From Pseudomonadota bacterium (GTDB lineage: Bacteria > Pseudomonadota > Alphaproteobacteria > Rhizobiales > Rhizobiaceae): a stretch of DNA of 64,000 nt. Below are positions 1-8,548 of the stretch, in pieces. Position numbers and translations under genes: made by a program. Within the stretch, counting starts at the first letter, position 1. The number at the start of each line of letters is the position of its first letter. Location: the NCBI GenBank assembly GCA_020161665.1, contig JAIUPA010000038.1:1-64000 (forward strand), written 5' to 3'. The notes under the pieces were generated by a model, which saw only the letters and a list, made by a program, of their open reading frames with translations, searched no databases and was not told where the DNA came from.

Positions 1-615
1 GGCCGGGCTCTTCTTGTCGAGCGGCTTCTTCTTGGCCTTCATGATGTTGGGAAGCGAGGCATAGCGCGGTTCATTCAAACGAAGATCCGTCGTGATGACG
101 GCGGGCAGCGACAGCGAAACGGTCTGCAGGCCGCCATCGACTTCGCGCGTCACGGACACGGCGCCATCGGCCACCACCACCTTCGAGGCAAACGTCGCCT
201 GCGGATAGCCCGTCAGCGCCGACAGCATCTGGCCGGTCTGGTTCGAATCATCATCAATCGCCTGCTTGCCGAGGATCACGAGGCCCGGTTCTTCCGCCGT
301 CGCGACCGCCTTCAAAAGCTTGGCCACCGCCAGCGGTTCGACCGTCTCGTCGGTCTCGATCAGGATTGCCCGGTCGGCCCCCATGGCGAGCGCGGTTCTC
401 AGCGTTTCTTCCGCCTTGGCCGGGCCAACCGACACGGCGATGATCTCGCTCGCCTGACCCGCTTCCTTCAGACGCAGTGCTTCTTCCACCGCAATCTCGT
501 CAAACGGGTTCATCGACATCTTCACATTGGCAAGCTCAACGCCCGACCCATCCGCCTTCACGCGGATCTTCACGTTGTAATCAACAACCCGCTTAACAGG
601 TACGATAATCTTCAT
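1..615 (-). CDS. etfB: Electron transfer flavoprotein subunit beta, cut by the window edge
   Basis: The first 205 residues of EtfB are visible; the C-terminal part lies outside the window (the family is about 250 residues). EtfB pairs with EtfA, binds AMP, and passes electrons from acyl-CoA and N-methyl amino acid dehydrogenases to ETF-ubiquinone oxidoreductase. The N-terminus [19 protein letters not shown], the segment [16 protein letters not shown] and the later [14 protein letters not shown] are typical of the family. The ATG at 613-615 has AAGGGGAAG just upstream. EtfA probably follows to the left. The flavin demethylase at 1039-3075 could feed electrons to this protein, which is an inference from position. 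Confidence 0.93.
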   Translation of the reverse strand, partial: MKIIVPVKRVVDYNVKIRVKADGSGVELANVKMSMNPFDEIAVEEALRLKEAGQASEIIAVSVGPAKAEETLRTALAMGADRAILIETDETVEPLAVAKLLKAVATAEEPGLVILGKQAIDDDSNQTGQMLSALTGYPQATFASKVVVADGAVSVTREVDGGLQTVSLSLPAVITTDLRLNEPRYASLPNIMKAKKKPLDKKSPA

Positions 616-1038
616 GACTTCCCCTTGCATTCTCTTGATGCTGACCCTTGTTTTGCGGGCCTTTTTTCAGCTTCGCGTCTTCCTGACTGCGCAGAAGACA
701 CAGGTCTTCATTCCCTCGGCGTGCGAAGGTTCAATCCTCATTCATGTCGATATGGCCTCTTGCGGCACGGCGCGGTTTGCCAGCCTTGGAAGCGGGCCTC
801 AGCTCCGATGCTAAGGAGCTTTTGGCGGAAATTAGCGAGGCCAGCGGTTAATAACCCTCAAGGTTTTCCGGCAGGCTTTCGCGACTTTATCGTGCGGTTT
901 CCGTCGAATGTGGTCGGAGTATCGCGACAAAATTTCGACGATGAAAGGATATTTGCGTCATTCAAGGATCATGGCGACGACGAAGAGCATAATTCTTTAA
1001 GGCCAGAGCCACGCCCCGCCGAAGCGGGGCGAGACGCA
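616..1038. other. Intergenic stretch upstream of etfB with no recognisable gene
   Basis: This 423-bp gap lies between etfB and the end of the demethylase gene, both read leftwards. It must hold the etfB promoter. Open frames crossing it on the plus strand are continuations of an antisense shadow and match nothing I recognise. Its only clear structure is the hairpin at 1012-1031. Confidence 0.5.
1012..1031 (-). terminator. Hairpin downstream of the demethylase gene
   Basis: CGCCCCGC and GCGGGGCG form a perfect 8-bp stem with a 4-nt loop (TTCG on the minus strand), starting 8 bp after the stop codon of the leftward gene. There is no clean T run, so it could be a weak terminator or an mRNA 3'-end stabiliser. 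Confidence 0.5.
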
Positions 1039-3075
1039 TTAAAGGTCCTTGGCCAGCCGCAGCGCGTCATAAATGGCTGCATGGGTATTGCGGGCGGCAA
1101 CGGCATCGCCAATGCGGAACAGCTGGTAGGTGCCGTCCGGGTTGGCGTTCAGTGTCTGGGGAAGACCCGCCAGAAGGGCATCATGGTTGACCGCGCCGCG
1201 ATTGCTCGATCCCGGCTTCAGGTCGAAATAGAGGTCATCGAGCGGAATCGTGCCGTGGTTGACGACGATCTGGTCGACATCGCGCTGCTGCGCGATGCCG
1301 CCATAATCACTGCCGATTCTGGCAAGAAGGCCGTTATCCTTCTTTTCAACCGCATCCAGCCGGTAGGTCACGGTAAACGTGACATCGAGCGCCTGAAGCG
1401 AGCGCATGTAAGGCACAAGGTTCATGGCCATGACCTCCGGTGCGAAAGCGCGATCCGGCGTCATGATTTCCACCCGGGCACCGGATTTCGCCAGAATTTC
1501 CGCCGCCTGAAGACCGGCGTGATCGCCTGCGTCGTCATAAAGAAGAACGTTCTGACCCGGCTTCACATCGCCGGAGATGATATCCCAGGAAGAGACGAGG
1601 TGTTCGTTGCCCTTCGACAGAACGTCGCTATGGGCCATGCCGCCGGTCGCGATGATGACGACATCAGGCTTTTCGGCCATCACCGCGTCCGCATCGGCCC
1701 AGCTGTTGAATTTAAAGACGACACCAAGCTTCAGACATTGCTCCATGCGCCACGCGATGATGCTCATCATTTCCCGCCGCCGCTCGCTGCGCGCCGTCAG
1801 ATGGATCTGGCCACCGGCATCGTTCGCCGCTTCGAAGACGACCACCTCATGGCCACGTTCGGCGCTGACGCGGGCCGCCTCCAGCCCCGCCGGACCGGCC
1901 CCGACGATAACGATCTTGCGCCGAGCCTCCGCCTTGTCGATCACATGCGGCATCGTCTCTTCACGGCCCGTCGCCGCATTGTGGATGCAGAAGGCGAGCC
2001 CGCCCTGATAGATCCGGTCGAGGCAGTAATTGGCGCCCACGCAGGGACGGATGTCCTCCTCACGCTTCTCGATGATCTTGCGCAGAATATGCGGGTCGCT
2101 CATATGGGCGCGCGTCATGCCCACCATGTCCACCTTGCCGGAAGCGATGGCGTGGCGCGCCGTTGCGACATCCTGGATCTTGGCGGCGTGGAAGGTCGGG
2201 AATTGCGTCGCGGCGCGCACCTCACCGGCAAAATCGAGATGCGGCGCGCTGGCCATGCCCTGAATGGGGATCACATCGGTCAGGCCGGGGTCGGTATCGA
2301 TATGGCCGCGAATGACGTTGAGATAGTCGATAAGACCGCTCTCCTTGAGCCTGCGGGAGATTTCCAGTCCTTCCTCCCGGTCGACACCACCCACCAAACG
2401 CTCATCCGCCGTATAGCGAACCCCGAGAATGAAATCGGCACCCACCTGGTTGCGGATCGCCTTCAAAACGTCGAAGCAGAAGCGCAGACGGTTGTCGAGC
2501 GAGCCGCCATAGGGGCCTTCAAGCGCGTTGGTCAACGGTGAGATGAACTGGTCGATGAGGTGGCCGTAAGCTTCCAGCTCCACGCCATCCATCCCGCCCG
2601 CCTTCATGCGCTCGGCGGCGTCGGCATAGTCCTTGATGATCCGCTCGATATCCCAGTCCTCGATCTTCTTGGGAAAGGCGCGGTGGGCGGCCTCGCGCTG
2701 GTGCGACGGCGCCACCACCGGCAGCCAATCCCCCTTGTCCCAGCGCGTGCGGCGGCCCAGATGCGTCAGCTGGATCATGATGGCAGCGCCCTGCTCGTGC
2801 ACCGCATCCGTCATGTCCCTCACCCACGGAACAATCTCGTCCTTGTAGGCGAGAAGATTGTTGAACACCGGCGGGCTGTCCCTGGAAACGGCTGCCGAAC
2901 CCGCCGTCATGGTGAGCGCAACGCCGCCTTTCGCCCGCTCGACCGTATAGGCACGATAACGCCCCTTCGGCATACCGTCCTCGGGATAGGCAGGCTCGTG
3001 CGCGGTGACGATGATACGATTACGCAAGGTGAGATGCTTCAACTGATAGGGCTGAAGCAGGGGATCGTTCGACAT
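1039..3075 (-). CDS. NADH:flavin oxidoreductase of the trimethylamine dehydrogenase / N-methylproline demethylase group
   Basis: A 678-residue enzyme. Residues 1-350 form an Old-Yellow-Enzyme-type FMN barrel, followed by a cysteine motif and an FAD/NAD-binding half starting near residue 390 (KIVIVGAGPAGLEAARV). The family oxidatively removes N-methyl groups from amines or betaines, or reduces dienoyl-CoA. The cysteine motif reads C345-VG-A348-NY-C351 with C363, so the second cysteine of the trimethylamine dehydrogenase pattern is alanine. The ATG at 3075 is preferred over the GTG at 3084 because GGAG lies 8 nt before it. It is divergent from a TetR gene across a palindromic region. N-methylproline (stachydrine) demethylase is my best guess; the substrate is not proven. 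Confidence 0.85.
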   Translation of the reverse strand: MSNDPLLQPYQLKHLTLRNRIIVTAHEPAYPEDGMPKGRYRAYTVERAKGGVALTMTAGSAAVSRDSPPVFNNLLAYKDEIVPWVRDMTDAVHEQGAAIMIQLTHLGRRTRWDKGDWLPVVAPSHQREAAHRAFPKKIEDWDIERIIKDYADAAERMKAGGMDGVELEAYGHLIDQFISPLTNALEGPYGGSLDNRLRFCFDVLKAIRNQVGADFILGVRYTADERLVGGVDREEGLEISRRLKESGLIDYLNVIRGHIDTDPGLTDVIPIQGMASAPHLDFAGEVRAATQFPTFHAAKIQDVATARHAIASGKVDMVGMTRAHMSDPHILRKIIEKREEDIRPCVGANYCLDRIYQGGLAFCIHNAATGREETMPHVIDKAEARRKIVIVGAGPAGLEAARVSAERGHEVVVFEAANDAGGQIHLTARSERRREMMSIIAWRMEQCLKLGVVFKFNSWADADAVMAEKPDVVIIATGGMAHSDVLSKGNEHLVSSWDIISGDVKPGQNVLLYDDAGDHAGLQAAEILAKSGARVEIMTPDRAFAPEVMAMNLVPYMRSLQALDVTFTVTYRLDAVEKKDNGLLARIGSDYGGIAQQRDVDQIVVNHGTIPLDDLYFDLKPGSSNRGAVNHDALLAGLPQTLNANPDGTYQLFRIGDAVAARNTHAAIYDALRLAKDL

Positions 3076-3120
3076 CGCAAGCACTCCGGGTTAAGGAAAC
3101 TGGACGAACGGTAAAAGCGA

Positions 3121-3160
3121 ATGTACACATGTGTCAATTATAAAAAACACACATGTACAT
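3121..3160. promoter_or_regulatory. Imperfect inverted repeat, probable TetR operator
   Basis: ATGTACACATGTGT (3121-3134) and ACACACATGTACAT (3147-3160) are inverted copies matching at 12 of 14 positions, with a 12-bp spacer. Each arm also holds a smaller palindrome centred on ACATGT. The site sits in the gap between the demethylase gene and the TetR gene, where a local regulator would control both. Confidence 0.65.
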
Positions 3161-3199
3161 TCGTCGTGGGCGTTTTCGTGGACGGGACTGGAGGGCGAT

Positions 3200-3829
3200 A
3201 TGGTTGAGGCGATAATGGACAGTGGCGCACGCGGGTCCCGCGAGGGATGGCTGGAGGCCGCCTATGCTTCGCTTCTCGACTCCGGCGTGGATTCGGTGAA
3301 AATCCTGCCGCTGGCGAAACGGCTCAATCTGTCACGCACGAGCTTCTACTGGTTCTTCAAGGATCGCGAGGAATTGCTGGAGGCGCTGATAACGCTCTGG
3401 CGCGAGAAGAACACCGGCAATCTGGTGAAGCAGAGCGAGGCCTATGCCGAAACACTGGCCGAGGCGATGCTCAACGTCTTCGACTGCTGGATTGACCCGG
3501 CCATTTTCGATGCGCCGTTCGAATTTGCCGTGCGCAGTTGGGCGCTGCAGTCCTCGCCGATCCTTGACGAGGTGCGCAAGGCCGACCAACTGCGGCTGGA
3601 AGCACTGACCCGGATGTTCGTGCGCTTCGGCTATGAAGAAGACACCGCCGACGTTCACGCCCGCACCACCTATCTCGTGCAGATCGGCTATATCTCGATG
3701 CAGGCCGAAGAGGACATCAAGACCCGCATGAAGCGGATTCCCGACTATATCGCCATCTATACCGGCGTCAGGCCGCAGCCGAAAGAAATGGACCGTTTCT
3801 TCGCCCGGCACGGCTATCAACCGGAGTGA
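3200..3829 (+). CDS. TetR/AcrR family transcriptional regulator
   Basis: A 209-residue protein with a helix-turn-helix at about residues 10-57 (IL-PLAKRLNLSRTSFYWFFKDREELLEAL, the TetR signature) and an all-helical ligand-binding part. TetR proteins usually repress a neighbouring gene until a small ligand binds. The ATG at 3200 is chosen over earlier in-frame starts because GGAGGG lies 6 bp upstream and an earlier start would run through the operator. It is divergent from the demethylase gene, so control of that gene is likely but inferred. Confidence 0.88.
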   Translation: MVEAIMDSGARGSREGWLEAAYASLLDSGVDSVKILPLAKRLNLSRTSFYWFFKDREELLEALITLWREKNTGNLVKQSEAYAETLAEAMLNVFDCWIDPAIFDAPFEFAVRSWALQSSPILDEVRKADQLRLEALTRMFVRFGYEEDTADVHARTTYLVQIGYISMQAEEDIKTRMKRIPDYIAIYTGVRPQPKEMDRFFARHGYQPE

Positions 3830-3877
3830 GGGGGCGACGGGTGAAAAGTTTGCCGCCCTAAAGGCAGCCCGGTCCTT

Positions 3878-4105
3878 TTACATCGAGTAGCCCGGCTTCT
3901 TGTAAAGCCTATCGGGCTTACCCGTTATGTCCTTGAGATAGACTTCATCGCGCCAAAGCGACGCTTCGACCTCTTCGAAGGCGACAGAGACCGATGCTTC
4001 GGAAGAGCCCAGAACCGCCATCACGTCGCGGGTGATCGTGTCGGCAAGTTCCCGCTTCTGCTCCTCGGTTTTTCCCGGCCAGAGCTTGACGATGACATGC
4101 GGCAT
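3878..4105 (-). CDS. 4-oxalocrotonate tautomerase family protein
   Basis: A 75-residue protein beginning [17 protein letters not shown]. The tautomerase superfamily uses Pro2 as the catalytic base, and this proline directly follows the initiator methionine. The middle region [18 protein letters not shown] fits the family, and the length is normal. An in-frame extension to 4180 would put a large palindrome into the protein and hide Pro2, so it is rejected. It follows an SDR gene and a cupin gene on the same strand; a role in processing an oxo or hydroxy acid with them is inferred. Confidence 0.85.
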   Translation of the reverse strand: MPHVIVKLWPGKTEEQKRELADTITRDVMAVLGSSEASVSVAFEEVEASLWRDEVYLKDITGKPDRLYKKPGYSM

Positions 4106-4133
4106 TTTCTCTCTCCCTTCAATCAAAACGAAC

Positions 4134-4167
4134 GCTCCGACCGGCTTTTCGCAAAGCCGGTCGGAGC
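4134..4167 (-). terminator. Perfect 15-bp hairpin between the SDR and tautomerase genes
   Basis: Arms 4134-4148 and 4153-4167 are perfectly complementary over 15 bp with a 4-nt loop. On the minus strand it follows the SDR stop by about 6 bp and precedes the tautomerase ATG by about 30 bp. A TTTT tract lies a few bases after the stem. It probably terminates or attenuates transcription between the two genes. Confidence 0.7.
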
Positions 4168-4173
4168 TTTTGT

Positions 4174-4917
4174 TTACCAAGGCTGCTTTGCAGGTCCAAC
4201 GGTGAATTCGTTGACGGTCGTGTCTTCCGGCATATCGAGCGCGAAAGCCACCACATCGGCGATACGCTCCGGTGAAATACCGAAAGCGGCGTAAAGTCCC
4301 TTCATACCCTCGGCGGTCCTCTCATCGGTAATCGTGCCCAGAAGCTCGGTATTGATGGCCGCAGGATAGATCGTCGCGGTGCGGATATTCGTGCCTTCCA
4401 TGGCGGATTCCATACGCAGAACCTCCATGAAGTCACGAACAAACCACTTCGTTCCGCCATAAATGGCGCTTCCCGGATAGGCCTTCAGACCGGCAACCGA
4501 CGAGGTTGCGAGGATATGACCGGACTTCTGTGCCAGAAATGCGGGCATGACAGCGGCCACACCATTGAGAACACCATTGATGTTGACATCTACCATCTGG
4601 CGCCATTCGGCGGTTTTCAACGCAGAGACGGGGCTGCTTGGCATCAGACCAGCATTCAGAAAAATGGCATCGACCCGTCCGAAGGTGTCGACAGCACGCT
4701 TGACGATCGCGTCATTGTCGCCCTGGCTTGTCACATCGAGGGTTTGATAGAGCGCCTGACCGCCCGCTTTGGCAATCTCGTCGGCGATCTGCTTCAACTT
4801 GTCTTCGCGGCGTGCGCCCAGCACGACCTTGGCGCCCTTGCTGGCCAAAAGCCTGGCTGTGGCTTCCCCAATACCCGAAGAAGCACCCGTGATGATGATG
4901 ACCTTATCCTTGATCAT
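4174..4917 (-). CDS. Short-chain dehydrogenase/reductase
   Basis: A 247-residue classical SDR. The Rossmann motif TGASSGIG is at residues 9-16, the NAG motif (LNAGLMP) near residue 87, and the catalytic Tyr-Lys in YGGTK near residue 153. GARR after the second strand suggests NADP(H) preference. It resembles YdfG/serine-3-dehydrogenase-like oxidoreductases acting on small alcohols or ketones. It lies between the cupin gene (28 bp upstream) and the tautomerase gene on the same strand. The block is divergent from a LysR regulator, a common arrangement for an inducible set. The substrate is unknown. Confidence 0.85.
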   Translation of the reverse strand: MIKDKVIIITGASSGIGEATARLLASKGAKVVLGARREDKLKQIADEIAKAGGQALYQTLDVTSQGDNDAIVKRAVDTFGRVDAIFLNAGLMPSSPVSALKTAEWRQMVDVNINGVLNGVAAVMPAFLAQKSGHILATSSVAGLKAYPGSAIYGGTKWFVRDFMEVLRMESAMEGTNIRTATIYPAAINTELLGTITDERTAEGMKGLYAAFGISPERIADVVAFALDMPEDTTVNEFTVGPAKQPW

Positions 4918-4944
4918 AGTCCGTTCTCTCTTTTCGTTTTGGGT

Positions 4945-5340
4945 TCAGGCGGCGTATTGCGCGTCTGTGACCTTTTCCATCCAATCAACGACCTTGCCGT
5001 TTTGAACTTCCTGAATGGCAGTGTGGGTCATGGCTGTTTCGGGCGCTGCCCCATGCCAATGCTTTTCGCCGGGCGCAAACCACACCACGTCGCCAACCCG
5101 GATTTCTTCGATTGGTCCGCCCCAGCGCTGCACGCGCCCGACGCCCGCCGTTACGATCAGCGTCTGGCCGAGTGGATGGGTGTGCCATGCCGTGCGCGCG
5201 CCAGGCTGAAACGTGACGCTCGCGCCCTGAACACGCGCCTGATCGTAGCTGTTGAAAAGCAGTTCAACCTCTACCGATCCGCTGAACCAGTCGGACGGAC
5301 CGGGACCGGACTTGCGGCTTTCTGCACGGATGATTTCCAT
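4945..5340 (-). CDS. Small cupin-domain protein, (R)-mandelonitrile lyase-like annotation family
   Basis: A 131-residue single-domain cupin. Metal-binding motif 1 is seen as [20 protein letters not shown] and motif 2 as PGEKHWHGA, which supply the usual His/Glu/His ligands. Proteins with this start (MEIIRA, then [10 protein letters not shown]) are often annotated as cupin or (R)-mandelonitrile lyase, but the physiological reaction is usually unknown. The ATG at 5340 has AAAGGA nearby; an in-frame start at 5391 adds residues unlike the family. It is the first gene of the leftward block and is 105 bp from the divergent LysR gene. Confidence 0.85.
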   Translation of the reverse strand: MEIIRAESRKSGPGPSDWFSGSVEVELLFNSYDQARVQGASVTFQPGARTAWHTHPLGQTLIVTAGVGRVQRWGGPIEEIRVGDVVWFAPGEKHWHGAAPETAMTHTAIQEVQNGKVVDWMEKVTDAQYAA

Positions 5341-5445
5341 CGGATCAATCCTTTCCGGGTTGTTTTGTGTGATGACAAGATAGCGACCCATGCTCTATTC
5401 GATTAGGCGCTATAAATTGCATGTACTGTTGAACAGGATTTCATA

Positions 5446-6342
5446 ATGGCGCGTGATGCCTTCAGCGAATTGAGAGCCTTCATCGCAGTTGCCCATGACC
5501 GCAGCTTCACCAAGGCGGCCGCCAAGCTTGGGGTTTCCACCTCCGCTCTGAGCCACACAATCCGCGGACTTGAGGAGCATCTGGGCATCCGGCTCCTGAC
5601 GCGCACCACGCGAAGCGTGTCAACGACCGAAGCCGGTGAACGGCTTTATCGTTCGGTGGCTCCGCATTTCGAACAGATCCGCTTTGAAATCGACGCGTTG
5701 AGCGAATTGCGCGACAAGCCATCCGGCACCATCCGGGTCAATGCCGCTATCCATGCGGCGGAAATGGTGTTGCGTCCGAAACTGGCAAAATTCCTCGCTG
5801 AATTCCCCGATATTCGTGTCGAGATTTCCATCAATGATGGCTTTATCGATATTGTAGGCGAGCAATTTGATGCCGGGGTGAGACTCGGCGAATCCGTCAG
5901 CAAAGATATGATCGCCGTTCGTATCGGCCCGGATTGGCGCTTTGTTGTCGTCGGTACGCCGGATTATTTCGCGCGCCGCTCACCGCCACAGCATCCCAGC
6001 GACTTAACCAGCCACCAGTGCATCAATCTGCGCTTGGCCTCGGCAGGCGGTCTTTATGCCTGGGAATTCGAGAGGGATGGACGCGAATTTGAGGTCCGAG
6101 TTGAAGGGCAGGCGATTTTCGACAGTATCTTCCCAGTGCTGAATGCCGCCGTCGACGGCTTGGGACTAGCCTATGTCCCGGAAGACATCGCACGGCCTTT
6201 TATCGATTCCGGCCAGTTGCAGGTGGCCTTGAATGACTGGTGCCCATTCGTGCAGGGCTATCACCTCTACTACCCCAACCGACGATTGGCTTCACCGGCT
6301 TTCGCCATGTTCGTAGAGGCCATGCGATACAAGTCATCTTGA
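5446..6342 (+). CDS. LysR family transcriptional regulator
   Basis: A 298-residue protein with an N-terminal winged helix at residues 5-63 (ELRAFIAVAHDRSFTKAAAKLGVSTSALSHTIR, split here only in concept; typical LysR) and a periplasmic-binding-like effector domain from about residue 90. LysR proteins generally activate a divergent operon when a pathway metabolite binds. The divergent cupin-SDR-tautomerase block is the obvious target. The start at 5446 has AGGA 8 bp upstream. The effector is unknown. Confidence 0.9.
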   Translation: MARDAFSELRAFIAVAHDRSFTKAAAKLGVSTSALSHTIRGLEEHLGIRLLTRTTRSVSTTEAGERLYRSVAPHFEQIRFEIDALSELRDKPSGTIRVNAAIHAAEMVLRPKLAKFLAEFPDIRVEISINDGFIDIVGEQFDAGVRLGESVSKDMIAVRIGPDWRFVVVGTPDYFARRSPPQHPSDLTSHQCINLRLASAGGLYAWEFERDGREFEVRVEGQAIFDSIFPVLNAAVDGLGLAYVPEDIARPFIDSGQLQVALNDWCPFVQGYHLYYPNRRLASPAFAMFVEAMRYKSS

Positions 6343-6379
6343 TGAGACCACGCATTGGGGCATTCAAACAGTCTGTTGA

Positions 6380-7951
6380 TCAGGACTTTTCGGCAATGAC
6401 CTGTTCGGCGCGATTGCGTTCAACAAAGGCGCGGAAATCGGCTGCGGCAAGCGGGCGCGAATAGAGCCAGCCCTGCACCAGATCGACGCCGTTTTCGCTG
6501 AGGTAAGCGGCTTGCAATGCGTCCTCGACACCTTCGGCAACCGTTGTAACGTTCAGCGCCTTGGCCATTTCAATGATGTGGAAAATGACCGCACTTTTCG
6601 CCGATTGCAGGCCAATCGTATCAACAAAGGACTTGTCGATTTTCAGCACGTCAAAGGTCATCTGCTGCAGGTGCTGCAGGCTGGAATAGCCCGTGCCGAA
6701 ATCATCGATGGCGATGTGATAGCCGATGGCTTTGGCGCGCCCGATCATGTCCTCAGCCGCACTGTAATCCATGAAACCGCGTTCGGTCGCTTCAAGCCAG
6801 ATCTGGCCGGGTTCGACGCCCTGATCGCGCACCATCGTCTCCAGCCCCTTGAATACATGATCGCCGGAAAAATCGCTGGCCGCCAGATTGATGGCGAGAT
6901 GCAGCGAACGGTCTGAACGCAAAAGCGGCCCCAGTTCCGCCGCGGCCATCGCAATCACCTGACCAGTGATTTCGCGGATCAGGCCGGATTGCTCGGCCAC
7001 CGGAATGAACACATCCGGGCGCACCCAGCTGCCATCCGGGCGACGCCAGCGGATCAGCGCCTCGGCCCCGACACAGGCACCGCTCGACAGCGCCATGATC
7101 GGCTGATATTGCAGGGAGAATTCGCGATTGCGGATCGCCAGCGCAATTTCAGCGCTGAACGAAAGGCGGCGGCGCGAGAACCACACGATGATGGTGACGA
7201 TCATACCCGCCAGAAAGACACCGATCGGCAGAAGCAGCCATTGTTCGCGCCGCAACGTCTTGAAGATCTGCGGACGCTCCTCGACGGTGATGGCCGTCCA
7301 GTCGGCATCGCTGCGAACCGCCGAGATATGCCGCCCCTCAAGCCCGGAGCGCGGATTGGCGGCAAGGCTTGCGATCAGGGACGGATCAGGGTCATTGACC
7401 TCCGCCACGACGCGCCCGTCATGGGTGGCGAGCGCCATCTGCACGCGTGAGGTGGAAATCACATCGACAAAGCGCACGGGGTCGAGAAGAACATTGTAGT
7501 CACCGGCTTGCAACGCCAGTTTCGGCGTCGCACCGCGCAACGCCGGACGCACGGACAGCGTAACCCCCAGATGGTCGCGCGTCATGTAATCGGGTGCCGT
7601 CAGGCGAATGTCACCATCCACCGGCCCCCAGGAGGTGCAATCCAGCCGGCCCTCGGAAAAATGACCGATTTCCTCAATCGACGGCGTATTGAACACCAGC
7701 CGCCGCATCTCGTTGATATGGGCGGGGGAGCAATCGTCGCCCTCGCGGGCGTTCAGCGTCTCAAGAACGGTGCGGGCCTGGCCCGTCGAGCGACGGGCGC
7801 GGGCCAGCACGTTTTCCGCAACCGTATCCAGCACTTCCTGTTCGTCGTGAACCGCAAGGGACCAGGTGATCCACATCATGCCGAACACCGGGACGAGCGC
7901 CCCGACGACGGCCAGTAGAGCGGCGATGATGATGATGCGGGCGCGGTGCAG
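6380..7951 (-). CDS. Membrane-bound EAL-domain cyclic-di-GMP phosphodiesterase with CSS-motif sensor; probable CTG start
   Basis: Order: a first membrane helix (RARIIIIAALLAVVGALVPVF), a periplasmic segment with the CSS motif as DDCSPAH, a second helix (WLLLPIGVFLAGMIVTIIVW), then an EAL domain with EALIRW, the metal-binding ESG/DDFGTGYSSL region and AEGVED. This is the PdeC-type layout, in which periplasmic redox or proteolysis tunes hydrolysis of cyclic-di-GMP. The GTG at 7888 would cut off most of the first helix. The frame stays open to a TGA at 7970-7972 with no ATG, GTG or TTG in between. A CTG at 7949-7951 lies 5 nt after GGGAGG and gives 523 residues. The function is confident; the start is inferred. 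Confidence 0.8.
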   Translation of the reverse strand: MHRARIIIIAALLAVVGALVPVFGMMWITWSLAVHDEQEVLDTVAENVLARARRSTGQARTVLETLNAREGDDCSPAHINEMRRLVFNTPSIEEIGHFSEGRLDCTSWGPVDGDIRLTAPDYMTRDHLGVTLSVRPALRGATPKLALQAGDYNVLLDPVRFVDVISTSRVQMALATHDGRVVAEVNDPDPSLIASLAANPRSGLEGRHISAVRSDADWTAITVEERPQIFKTLRREQWLLLPIGVFLAGMIVTIIVWFSRRRLSFSAEIALAIRNREFSLQYQPIMALSSGACVGAEALIRWRRPDGSWVRPDVFIPVAEQSGLIREITGQVIAMAAAELGPLLRSDRSLHLAINLAASDFSGDHVFKGLETMVRDQGVEPGQIWLEATERGFMDYSAAEDMIGRAKAIGYHIAIDDFGTGYSSLQHLQQMTFDVLKIDKSFVDTIGLQSAKSAVIFHIIEMAKALNVTTVAEGVEDALQAAYLSENGVDLVQGWLYSRPLAAADFRAFVERNRAEQVIAEKS

Positions 7952-7975
7952 GAGAGCCTCCCGGAAGGGTCAGAG

Positions 7976-8002
7976 AAAAGGCGGCCCTTGAACGGGGCCG
8001 CC
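7976..8002 (-). terminator. Rho-independent terminator of the small secreted-protein gene
   Basis: GGCGGCCC (7980-7987) pairs with GGGCCGCC (7995-8002). On the minus strand the stem is followed by TTTT. It lies 28 bp after the stop of the gene at 8030-8488 and separates it from the EAL gene, which therefore needs its own promoter in a very short gap. Confidence 0.8.
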
Positions 8003-8029
8003 TTCGATCATGTTCATGCGTGGGGCTGA

Positions 8030-8488
8030 TCAGCCGCCAGCCTTCTTGAGGGCTGCGGAGCACAGGCTCCAGTAACCGCCGCCCTTCTGAATCCACTTCA
8101 GGCCGTCCAGCGTGCCGGCGTCCTTGTTGGCATGGTAGGAATCCACGCAGGTCTTCATGCGGGCCTTGCCAGCGGTTTCCGCGGCATACTTCTTGTCCAC
8201 GGCCTTCGGGAATTTGACGCCCTTCGGAGCGGCAGCCGTCGGGGCTTCCGGTTCCTTGTCCGGGGTGGCGGCAACGTCCTTCTCGTCGGCGGTTTCTTCA
8301 GCAGCTGCATCCGAACCGCAGAACTTGGCGCGGAAATCGTTCCACTTCACGCCGTTGGCCGTACCGTCGGTCTTGGCGGCCTGGTACTTGGCGGAGCACT
8401 CCTTCATGGTGAGTGCGGAAGCCGGAGAGGAAAAAGCCAGACCGGCAAGCAGAGCACCGGCGGCAGCAAAGAGCAGTTTCTCAGACAT
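8030..8488 (-). CDS. Small secreted protein with two cysteine-pair repeats (PsiF-like)
   Basis: A 152-residue protein with a signal peptide at residues 1-25 (hydrophobic core LFAAAGALLAGLAF, cleavage near SPASA). Two similar segments, from MKECSAKYQAAK to FRAKFCG and from RMKTCVDSYHAN to YWSLCSA, flank an acidic Ala/Glu/Pro-rich linker. Each segment has two cysteines about 25-30 residues apart, like the PsiF repeat, so a pair of disulfide-linked periplasmic modules is likely. The function is unknown. It ends at a good terminator. Confidence 0.7.
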   Translation of the reverse strand: MSEKLLFAAAGALLAGLAFSSPASALTMKECSAKYQAAKTDGTANGVKWNDFRAKFCGSDAAAEETADEKDVAATPDKEPEAPTAAAPKGVKFPKAVDKKYAAETAGKARMKTCVDSYHANKDAGTLDGLKWIQKGGGYWSLCSAALKKAGG

Positions 8489-8548
8489 TTGAGTTGCCTT
8501 GGTTGAGGTTCAGTTCAATTCATTCTCATGCGCAGACAGCCGACCCGA

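Noticed and set aside
625..2541. 638-residue open frame on the plus strand
   Set aside because: It is antisense to the flavin demethylase and to an unassigned gap; its composition (His/Arg/Asp-rich) is that of a GC-rich shadow frame with no domain.
4106..4180. N-terminal extension of the tautomerase
   Set aside because: It would encode a perfect hairpin sequence and bury the catalytic Pro2, and the internal ATG at 4105 gives the normal length.
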